From the NCBI GenBank assembly GCA_003557485.1, contig PWOI01000109.1, positions 1 through 11,342 of the forward strand: DNA of 11,342 nt. The letters are read 5' to 3'. Numbering within the stretch: the stretch's first letter is position 1; each line of letters begins with the position of its first letter. Both the position numbers and the translations under genes were made by a program. The notes below the pieces were generated by a model, which was given only the letters and a program-made list of their open reading frames with translations, did not search any database and was not told the origin of the DNA. This DNA is from Elusimicrobiota bacterium (GTDB lineage Bacteria > CG03 > SLGR01 > PWQF01). Shown piece after piece: positions 5,961 to 11,342 of this stretch.

Positions 5961-6041
5961 TTTTCCTGCCAGGCATTTACTCTTTTCAAAATTATACCGG
6001 GGAGATCATAGCAGTCTCCGGAATATTCATCCGTTAACCGG

Positions 6042-6195
6042 TCACCGCAGCAGCATCACCCCTGAGGTAACAAGCAGTAACTGTATAAGATAACTTCTAA
6101 CCACTGTTTTCTTCACGCTTAAGGTTCTCTAAATAAGGGAGGATGCCCTTTCAAAAGGCGCCTTAATACGGCTATAAACATATCAATGACCGGGG
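6042..6195 (-). repeat. R3: mosaic 3' end of a WecA-like gene, direct repeat
   Basis: On the minus strand, 6195 to about 6120 encodes PVIDMFIAVLRRLLKGHPPLFREP and then stops, with the same internal deletion as R1 and R2. The following segment (6042-6119) still reads as intact C-terminus, SVKKTVVRSYLIQLLLVTSG to a TGA. The core around 6099-6170 is almost identical to R1/R2, whereas the distal C-terminal part is only about 70% similar. This abrupt change suggests recombination between paralogous copies. R3 divides the NTase module from the flavoprotein/helicase genes. Confidence 0.85.
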
Positions 6196-6316
6196 TTTAG
6201 CAAAAGAAGTATGCCGTAAGATACCCGGAAGTGATATGAGAAACCATCCGGGATCTGAGTGGTATAAAAGGTCTTATGTGAGAGGCGCCGGCTTAACGGT
6301 AGGAGTCCGCGAAGAA
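6196..6316. other. short spacer between R3 and the flavoprotein gene
   Basis: WecA-like homology ends abruptly at 6195/6196, where the coding frame that continues in R4 meets a stop, so this is a junction. The next 121 bp contain no RBS-supported gene and no convincing terminator for the flavoprotein gene. A plus-strand frame is open across the region, but I do not recognise its translation and it continues antisense into the flavoprotein gene. Together with 5828-6041 (promoter, palindrome and about 80 bp of unassigned AT-rich DNA) this accounts for the 489-bp gap between protein genes. Confidence 0.5.
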
Positions 6317-7456
6317 TTAAATCCGGGGGCGCGGACCGGATCCTTCAGGCCGGCTTTGCAAATGTTTTTTCTTCTTTAATTCAGCTGCCTCAAACTCTGA
6401 TACAAGCTCCCTGAAAAGGTCTTTTACAGATATTATTTCCCTGACCAGGTGCGCGTTCTTTCCCGCGAAGGCAAACCCCTCATCCATATTTCCCCTGCAG
6501 GCCCGGGTAAGGGCAAGGGCGATACAGTAAAAGGCTTTTGAAAAATTGCAGCTCTTGAGACACCGGCAGGGACAGGAGAACTTAACCCTGTGACCTGCTT
6601 CTATTCTTTTTAAAAAATCATTTTTTATAACCCGGCCCGGAAGCCCCACAGGGGAGTTTATTATGGCAATATCCTCTTTCCGGCTTTTCAGGTAACTTTC
6701 TTTGAAACCCTGCGCGGCGTCGCATTCATAGGTTGCAACAAAACGCGTTCCCATCTGAACCCCGGAGACCCCCGTTTTCAGTATGCGGTATATATCGGCT
6801 CCGGAATAAATCCCCCCGGCCGCAATTACAGGGATCCTCTTATCATATTTCTTCTCATACCCGGAGATTATACCGACAACTTCCGGCGCTATTGATTCAA
6901 GCTGATACTCAGGCATCTCGAGCTGTTCTTCCGTAAACCCCAGGTGCCCGCCGGCCTCAGGCCCCTCGACAACTACTGCGTCAGGAATATGGGAATATCT
7001 TTTATCCCATGAATTAAATATGATCTTCGCGGCCCTGGCGGATGAGACAATCGGGGCAAATTTCGTATGCGAATTTTTCACCGTCCCGGGGCTCACTCCT
7101 TCAGGGATCTTAAGGGGAAGCCCCGCGCCTACAAAAACAATATCCACTTTTTCATCGTAAGCGGTTTTAAAAAGCTCGTCGTAGTCGGAAAGGGCGACCA
7201 TAAGGTTAACCCCGATAACCCCTTCCGTCTTTTCTCTCGTCTTCCTGATTTCCCTTATCAGGCACCGCCTGTTAGCTTTCATAAAACTGGAAAAGAAATC
7301 AGTTTCAAGCATCCCTATTCCGGTAGCGGATATCACCCCTATGCCTCCGGCATCGGCTACAGCAGAGGCCAGGGACGACCGTGAGATACCTACACCCATT
7401 CCTCCCTGTATTACTGGAAGTTCTGCTCTCAAACCCCCAATACTTAAACTTTTCAT
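6317..7456 (-). CDS. FMN-dependent NPD/FabK-type flavoprotein (nitronate monooxygenase family)
   Basis: The 379-residue protein is a TIM-barrel flavoprotein of the 2-nitropropane dioxygenase family. It shows the N-terminal FMN loop VIQGGMGVGIS (15-25), VVVEGPEAGGHLGF (161-174) with the conserved His171, AAGGI (212-216) and VQMGTRF (233-239) for the FMN phosphate. Family members oxidise nitronates (nitronate monooxygenase) or reduce enoyl-ACP (FabK); sequence alone does not decide. An insertion near the C-terminus has a tight cysteine cluster, C295, C297, C299 and C303 with C311 and C320, typical of an anaerobe-rich subclade that could hold a metal or Fe-S centre (inference). The last 20 or so residues are a basic, Pro/Gly-rich tail. 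The SD is GGAGG with 8 nt spacing. It lies 27 nt after the helicase gene, so the two are probably co-transcribed. Confidence 0.88.
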   Translation of the reverse strand: MKSLSIGGLRAELPVIQGGMGVGISRSSLASAVADAGGIGVISATGIGMLETDFFSSFMKANRRCLIREIRKTREKTEGVIGVNLMVALSDYDELFKTAYDEKVDIVFVGAGLPLKIPEGVSPGTVKNSHTKFAPIVSSARAAKIIFNSWDKRYSHIPDAVVVEGPEAGGHLGFTEEQLEMPEYQLESIAPEVVGIISGYEKKYDKRIPVIAAGGIYSGADIYRILKTGVSGVQMGTRFVATYECDAAQGFKESYLKSRKEDIAIINSPVGLPGRVIKNDFLKRIEAGHRVKFSCPCRCLKSCNFSKAFYCIALALTRACRGNMDEGFAFAGKNAHLVREIISVKDLFRELVSEFEAAELKKKKHLQSRPEGSGPRPRI

Positions 7457-7483
7457 TTCTTACCCTCCGCCTTAAGACAGATA

Positions 7484-8902
7484 CTATCTGCCGGACTGCC
7501 TTTTCCCGCCGGATCTGGCTGTTTCAACCAGCGGGCGTCTTCCCCGTCTTTTTTCTCTGAATTTTTCCAGGATGACTTCCCCTTCTTCCGAAGATACGGT
7601 TACAAAGGAAAATTTCCTGCACATATCCACCCCGGTTATAACCCCGGGCGGGATCCCTGAACTTTCTTCAAGGAAATCAGTTAACCCCTGTTCATTAAGC
7701 CCGTCTTTTTTTCCCTTTGCTATAAACAAGCGGATTTCACCTGTTTTACTTTTCCTTTTCTTGGGGATATTTCCGGAAACAGGTTTACTTTCAGGAGGTC
7801 TTTTCTTACTTATCCGGGCAGAAGTGATCCTTTTAATTAATCCCATCTTTTTATACTCGGAAGGAGTGACAAAAGTAACCGCGATACCAGTATTTCCGGC
7901 CCTGCCTGTCCTTCCTATGCGGTGAACATAGGCATCGGGGTTCTGGGGTATTGAGTAATTTATCACGTGGGTCAGGTTCTCCACGTCAATCCCCCTGGCG
8001 GCCACATCAGTGGCAACCAGGACCTGGGTCTGAGCTTTCCTGAACCTCTTGAGGATGCGCTCCCTTTGATTCTGCGATTTATCCCCGTGAAGGCCTTCCG
8101 CTTTATATCCCCCGTCTTTGAGTTTTCGGGCCAGGTTATCAACTCCCCTTTTTGTCCGGCAGAATACCAGTCCGTAAAAATCCGGCGTCATATCGATAAC
8201 CCCGGTCAGGGCTTTTAATTTGTCCCCTGCCTTCACTTCAAAGTATATCTGTTCTATATTCTGTAATGTGACCTCATTTTTAGTTTTTATATGCGTGTAA
8301 TTTTCATTCATAACCCTTGCGGCCAGGGATTTGATCCTCTTCGGCATTGTAGCGGAAAAAAATAATATATCCTTATTCTTTGAAGTTTTACTCATTATCT
8401 TTTCCACATCATCAATAAACCCCATATTCAGCATCTCATCGGCCTCGTCCAGGATAAAGTGCGTTATCCTGCTTATATCAAGCGTGCGCCTTTTGATATG
8501 GTCCAGGACTCTCCCGGGAGTCCCTACCACGAAAGACGCCCCTTTTTTCAGATCCCTGATCTGCTTCCCGATAGGCTGCCCCCCGTATATCGGAAAGGCT
8601 GAAAAAGACCGGTCCCCTTTTAACGAATTGATCTCTCCGCAGACCTGTATGGCAAGCTCCCGGGTTGGTGTCAGTATCATTACCTGCACGTGATCCCTGT
8701 CCTGTCTGAGTTTTTCTATAAGCGGAAGCGCGAAAGCCGCTGTCTTTCCCGTGCCGGTATGGGCCTGTCCGATAAGGTTCCCCTTATCGTTCAGCAAATG
8801 CGGGATTATCTGCTCCTGTATTCTGGTGGGCTCCCTGAAACCTCTTCTTGAGATTGCGCTTATTGAATTCTTTTCCAGCCCTAAATTTTCAAATGTTTTC
8901 AT
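7484..8902 (-). CDS. deaD: DEAD-box ATP-dependent RNA helicase with DbpA-type RNA-binding domain
   Basis: All helicase motifs are present in the 472-residue product: Q motif (F4...GFREPTRIQ), motif I AHTGTGKT (47-54), Ia PTREL (79-83), Ib TPGR (128-131), II DEAD (152-155), III SAT (183-185), V ATDVAARGID (297-306), VI HRIGRTGR (327-334). A basic linker leads to a compact C-terminal domain (about 389-448, RLFIAKGKKDGL...ITGVDMCRKFSFVTV) that matches the DbpA RNA-binding fold of the CsdA/DeaD and DbpA helicases, and a basic tail rich in Arg/Gly. The role is ATP-driven RNA unwinding in ribosome assembly or mRNA decay, often cold-induced. Start ATG 8902 has AAAGGA about 12 nt upstream. It is preceded by a 335-bp gap after the RRM gene, which could act as a long structured leader. 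DeaD versus DbpA assignment is moderate. Confidence 0.92.
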   Translation of the reverse strand: MKTFENLGLEKNSISAISRRGFREPTRIQEQIIPHLLNDKGNLIGQAHTGTGKTAAFALPLIEKLRQDRDHVQVMILTPTRELAIQVCGEINSLKGDRSFSAFPIYGGQPIGKQIRDLKKGASFVVGTPGRVLDHIKRRTLDISRITHFILDEADEMLNMGFIDDVEKIMSKTSKNKDILFFSATMPKRIKSLAARVMNENYTHIKTKNEVTLQNIEQIYFEVKAGDKLKALTGVIDMTPDFYGLVFCRTKRGVDNLARKLKDGGYKAEGLHGDKSQNQRERILKRFRKAQTQVLVATDVAARGIDVENLTHVINYSIPQNPDAYVHRIGRTGRAGNTGIAVTFVTPSEYKKMGLIKRITSARISKKRPPESKPVSGNIPKKRKSKTGEIRLFIAKGKKDGLNEQGLTDFLEESSGIPPGVITGVDMCRKFSFVTVSSEEGEVILEKFREKRRGRRPLVETARSGGKRQSGR

Positions 8903-9237
8903 AAAATTAAAAAGTCCTTTAAATTATTAGTCTATGTATGAAGATTACGGTAGGTTTTCTGCCGGTCCGACTGATCTTTATCGCCTGCGAAAAGGCCCTT
9001 TTCTGTAAAGGTCCCGCTTAATCTATATACAACCCTGCCCTTATCCGTATCGCGACCGGATATCTCAACCCAACCCTGTCTCCTAATCCCAGCCTGATAT
9101 CTCTTTTGCGTATTTCAACGCAGACTCAGCAGAGAAGCTCCTTTTCAATCTCACCGGGACTTAGGTTAAATCAGGTTTTAGGTAACCCCCGGGAGAGAAC
9201 TGCTTAAGTCTCTAACAGTTCGCTGCTCTGTCCGGAT
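8903..9237 (-). promoter_or_regulatory. 335-bp intergenic region / possible structured leader of deaD
   Basis: No gene is evident. On the minus strand (the sense of deaD) two mutually exclusive hairpins overlap at 8989-9011: GAAAAGG/CCTTTTC (8989-8995 with 8997-9003, one-base centre, so in practice a smaller stem) and CCTTT/AAAGG (8997-9001 with 9007-9011). Such alternatives are compatible with attenuation, and long 5' leaders are known for deaD and other cold-shock genes, but I see no clear promoter and no RNA family I recognise. This might simply be the end of the RRM transcript. Confidence 0.3.
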
Positions 9238-9531
9238 TTAATATCTGCTGCCGAAGCTGTCTCTATTGCGGTTATTATCCTGCTTAGGACGGGCTTCGTT
9301 TACTTTTAAACTGCGTCCTTCAAACTCCCTGTTGTTCAGCGCGTTTAACGCGTTTTGCGCATCCTCTGAACTGGAAAATTCAATAAACCCAAAACCCTTG
9401 GATTTATCCGTATATTTATCCATTATAACTACAGCGTCCTTAACTTCGCCGTGTTCGGCAAAAAGCTTCTGCAGCTGGTCGTTTGTTACTGAAAAATTCA
9501 AGTTTCCTACGTAAAGTTTTTTTCCCTGCAT
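9238..9531 (-). CDS. single-RRM RNA-binding protein
   Basis: The 97-residue protein is one RNA recognition motif. RNP2 is LYVGNL (6-11) and RNP1 is KGFGFIEF (45-52), with the aromatic RNA-stacking residues Y7, F47 and F49 in place. The rest follows the beta-alpha-beta-beta-alpha-beta plan (LKVNEARP closes the fold at about 75-82). A short Asn/Arg-rich tail (DNNRNRDSFGSRY) resembles the tails of cyanobacterial and other bacterial cold-inducible RRM proteins. The SD AAGGAGG 8 nt before the ATG is excellent. It lies upstream of deaD in the same direction, so the two may serve RNA remodelling together, probably as an RNA chaperone. The RNA target is unknown. Confidence 0.93.
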   Translation of the reverse strand: MQGKKLYVGNLNFSVTNDQLQKLFAEHGEVKDAVVIMDKYTDKSKGFGFIEFSSSEDAQNALNALNNREFEGRSLKVNEARPKQDNNRNRDSFGSRY

Positions 9532-9635
9532 TCTATTTTCCTCCTTAGTTTCGCAGCTTTAAATTATTTAATGAAAATAGAATTGAAGAAGAAGCGTATT
9601 TCCAGAAAAACAATAAATTGCTGATTCCTTTTTGA

Positions 9636-9664
9636 ACCATAGCATATAAAGAGATATAAAACAA
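9636..9664 (-). promoter_or_regulatory. candidate promoter of the RRM gene
   Basis: On the minus strand TTGTTT (9659-9664, 3-4/6) is followed after 17 nt by TATGGT (9636-9641, 4/6, the same -10 hexamer as the barrel operon). It would give a 5' leader of about 100 nt, a length often seen for cold-inducible RNA-binding proteins. Both boxes are imperfect and the region is AT-rich. Confidence 0.35.
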
Positions 9665-9669
9665 GACTG

Positions 9670-9701
9670 CAGAACCAGGGCCCCGGTCCGAAACGGTTCT
9701 G
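9670..9701. terminator. GC-rich hairpin between the WecA fragment and the RRM gene
   Basis: CAGAACC (9670-9676) pairs with GGTTCTG (9695-9701). The 18-nt loop is GC-rich and includes GGGCCCC. On the plus strand it is followed by ATTTTATC; on the minus strand by CAGTCTTGTTTTAT. It lies 60 nt beyond the stop codon of the WecA-like fragment, which fits a remnant of that gene's terminator, and it insulates the RRM promoter just downstream. Confidence 0.4.
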
Positions 9702-9760
9702 ATTTTATCAACATTATTCCCTATAATCACCAAAAACTTTGCCGGTTAACAAATAACCCT

Positions 9761-10084
9761 CTAAAGCAGCGCTACCCCCGCAGAGACCAGCAATGCCTGT
9801 ATAATATAACTTATAATCACTGTTTTCTTTACGCTGTATTTTCTGTGAATCAGGTCATAAAAATGGGACCTGTCTCCCATAAAGGGAGGATGCCCTTTTA
9901 AAAGGCGCCTTAATACGGCAATAAACATATCAATAACCGGGGCTCCCAGGAGAAGGGTTGCCGCTATAAGGCCAATAAGCTTACCGGGGGAAGCAGATAC
10001 CACCCGGAGCGCCATATAACCGCAGATAAACCCTATCCAGCCGCTTCCCAAATCTCTCAGGAAGACCTTTTTTACTTGATACGC
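9761..10084 (-). pseudogene. R4: 3' fragment of a WecA/MraY-family glycosyltransferase gene
   Basis: About 108 codons stay open from an in-frame stop (TAG, 10085-10087) to TAG at 9761-9763. Recognisable family sequence runs from VFLRDLGSGWIGFICGYMAL, the counterpart of the GDxGS-xxxGF membrane motif, through two hydrophobic helices, VIDMFIAVLRRLLKGHPPF, the loop MGDRSHFYDLIHRKYSVKK and a last helix. Intact polyprenyl-phosphate sugar-phosphate transferases of this group have about 320-360 residues, so only the C-terminal third remains. There is no SD; a TTG at 10051 is the only near-start. The first Gly of the GD motif is Arg here. It is the least altered member of the R1-R4 repeat family and retains the loop that the others have lost. 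The break lies near 10070, just before the divergently oriented ATPase gene. Confidence 0.8.
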
Positions 10085-10164
10085 CTATAATAACATACTG
10101 AAAATATAGAGTATATTGGATAACATTCTCTCTGACATATTTGCGAAACTGGGGTACGCTGTCC

Positions 10165-10190
10165 TTGACTTTTTTATAAAAAAGTATTAA
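10165..10190 (+). promoter_or_regulatory. promoter/palindrome region of the AAA ATPase gene
   Basis: The -35-like TTGACT (10165-10170) overlaps a perfect 18-bp AT palindrome, ACTTTTTT-AT-AAAAAAGT (10168-10185), followed by TATTAA (10185-10190). The spacing to TATTAA is short (14 nt), so the true -10 is uncertain. The palindrome could be an operator, or simply an A/T tract. The remainder of 10085-10164 shows nothing I can assign. Confidence 0.35.
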
Positions 10191-10236
10191 TTTTGGAAAA
10201 GCAAATGCCATATTTAGACCAAAAAAGGAATTACCT

Positions 10237-11342
10237 ATGCAAGATTTAAAGAAAAGATACTTAAAGGATTGCGACAGCAGTTTCTTTCTCTTTGGCCCCC
10301 GCGGTACGGGAAAATCAACCTGGCTTAAGGAAAAATTCCGGGACCGCATCTATATTGACCTTTTAGATCCTGTCAATTACAGGAGATTCAGCGCCAGGCC
10401 GGAAAGTTTAAAATATATAGTCGATGGAAACCCGGAAAAAAATCTTATTATTATTGATGAGATACAAAAAGTTCCGCAACTGCTGGATATGGTACATAAA
10501 CTGATGGAAGATAAACATGAAAAGAAATTCATTCTTACAGGTTCCAGCGCAAGAAAACTTAAAAGACACGGGATAGACCTCCTTGCCGGGCGGGCGGTTC
10601 TAAGGAATATGTTCCCTTTTATGGCTTCCGAACTGGGAACTGATTTCAGTTTTGACAAATCTCTTCAAACAGGGCTCCTGCCAGTAATATATTTTGCCAG
10701 AAAACCCGTTGAAGCTTTGAAAGCCTATCTTGCTCTTTATATAAAAGAAGAGGTCCAGATGGAGGGTTTTGTCAGGGACATAGGCGCTTTTTCCCGCTTT
10801 CTGGAAGCGTCGAGCTTCTCCCATGCCTCTGTTCTCAATGCCAGCAGCATTGCCCGGGAATGCGAGGTCAAAAGAAAAACCGTAGAAAATTACCTGTCCC
10901 TGATGGAAGACCTTATGCTCTCTTTTCAGTTGCCGGTATTCACAAAAAAAGCTAAAAGGTCAATGATTAAGCATAATAAGTTTTTTATTTTTGATACAGG
11001 AGTTTTCAGAAGGTTAAGACCTGCCGGACCCCTTGACCGGGCAGGTGAAATAGAAGGCCCGGCGCTTGAAGGACTGGTTGCCCAGCACCTGTATGCCTGG
11101 ACAAACTACAGCGCAAACGGCGCTGAACTTTTTTTCTGGCGTACCCTTGCCGGTTCTGAGATAGATTTTGTTTTGTACGGTAAAGACCTGTTCTGCGCAA
11201 TTGAAGTCAAAAACAGAGCCCGGCTCGACAATGTGAACTTCAGAGCTTTTAAATCATTTGAAAAGGATTACCCCCAGGCAGAAAAAATTCTTTTATACAG
11301 GGGCACAGAGCGCCTTAAAAAGGGAGGGGTACTTTGTCTTCC
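10237..11342 (+). CDS. AAA ATPase with DUF4143 domain (partial at right edge)
   Basis: The frame is open from ATG 10237 (SD AAAGGA, 9 nt spacing) to the window end: 368 codons, probably lacking only the last few to about 20 residues compared with the usual 380-400. Residues 20-27 GPRGTGKS are Walker A, 70-75 LIIIDE with following IQKVP are Walker B, and ILTGSSARKLK (99-109) with AGRA (117-120) is the sensor region typical of this ATPase group. The C-terminal DUF4143 part includes a winged-helix-like stretch (SIARECEVKRKTVENYLSLMED) and a PD-(D/E)xK-like end: E278, GSEIDF (D310), then AIEVKN (E323, K325). Such proteins are abundant and often multicopy in bacteria and archaea; their function is poorly known, and nuclease or defence-related roles are only suggested. 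It is the sole plus-strand gene here and faces away from the WecA fragment. Confidence 0.9.
   Translation, partial: MQDLKKRYLKDCDSSFFLFGPRGTGKSTWLKEKFRDRIYIDLLDPVNYRRFSARPESLKYIVDGNPEKNLIIIDEIQKVPQLLDMVHKLMEDKHEKKFILTGSSARKLKRHGIDLLAGRAVLRNMFPFMASELGTDFSFDKSLQTGLLPVIYFARKPVEALKAYLALYIKEEVQMEGFVRDIGAFSRFLEASSFSHASVLNASSIARECEVKRKTVENYLSLMEDLMLSFQLPVFTKKAKRSMIKHNKFFIFDTGVFRRLRPAGPLDRAGEIEGPALEGLVAQHLYAWTNYSANGAELFFWRTLAGSEIDFVLYGKDLFCAIEVKNRARLDNVNFRAFKSFEKDYPQAEKILLYRGTERLKKGGVLCL

Noticed and set aside
1832-6195. R1-R3 as integron attC sites
   Set aside because: They lack the paired core sites (RYYYAAC/GTTRRRY) and imperfect-palindrome layout of attC, and their sequence is explained by a gene 3' end.
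6205-6373. Plus-strand open stretch reading ...MRNHPGSEWYKRSYVRGA...
   Set aside because: It looked briefly like a fragment of a mobile-element protein, but I could not match it to any family, it has no SD, and it continues antisense into the flavoprotein gene.
9545-9733. Minus-strand 62-codon frame between the WecA fragment and the RRM gene
   Set aside because: It starts at GTG without a good SD, runs through the GC-rich hairpin and the likely RRM promoter, and its translation shows no domain.
9981-11200. Several minus-strand open frames opposite the ATPase gene
   Set aside because: They are antisense to a clear AAA/DUF4143 coding frame with all motifs, have no SD sites and no recognisable products.

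Overview
The window looks like an accessory stretch of a diderm (Gram-negative) bacterial chromosome. It encodes a small predicted outer-membrane barrel with a signal peptide, a DEAD-box RNA helicase, a stand-alone RRM protein and toxin-antitoxin-like modules. Strong sigma70-type promoters and good Shine-Dalgarno (SD) sites point to Bacteria. I cannot name the lineage from sequence alone; an uncultured anaerobic candidate phylum is plausible but unproven. Composition is uneven: by hand count 3481-3540 (abiE) is about 28% GC and 7081-7140 (flavoprotein) is 60%.

Almost everything is read right to left (minus strand). From the left edge: (1) the first two codons of a gene leaving the window, preceded by an 8-codon leader ORF and a hairpin that pairs with its SD, an arrangement resembling translational attenuation; (2) a two-gene exported-protein operon, the small barrel (1283-1765) and an acidic secreted protein (364-1278), with a TTGACA promoter; (3) an AbiE-type module, abiEi/abiEii (2291-3941), with its own promoter and a perfect palindromic operator; (4) a second nucleotidyltransferase module (4210-5827), a DUF6036-like NTase overlapping a winged-helix protein of unknown function, behind a promoter with a 37-bp near-perfect palindrome; (5) an RRM protein, a DEAD-box helicase and an FMN-dependent NPD/FabK-type flavoprotein (6317-9531); (6) on the plus strand, an AAA ATPase/DUF4143 protein that runs off the right edge.

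The organising feature is a family of four same-orientation repeats (R1 1832-2013, R2 4018-4179, R3 6042-6195, R4 9761-10084). One lies between each pair of neighbouring modules. Read on the minus strand they are 3' ends of a WecA/MraY-family glycosyltransferase gene. R4 keeps about 108 open codons. R1-R3 share one internal deletion that removes the family's conserved Asp/His-containing loop. R1 and R2 are about 97% identical over 155 bp and bracket the abiE module, while R3 is a mosaic. Each repeat sits just upstream of the promoter of the next minus-strand unit. The arrangement suggests that modules were inserted, or exchanged by recombination, at copies of one gene's 3' end, giving a cassette-like array of two NTase toxin-antitoxin-type modules beside housekeeping genes. 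The repeat architecture is read directly from the sequence; the mechanism is inference.
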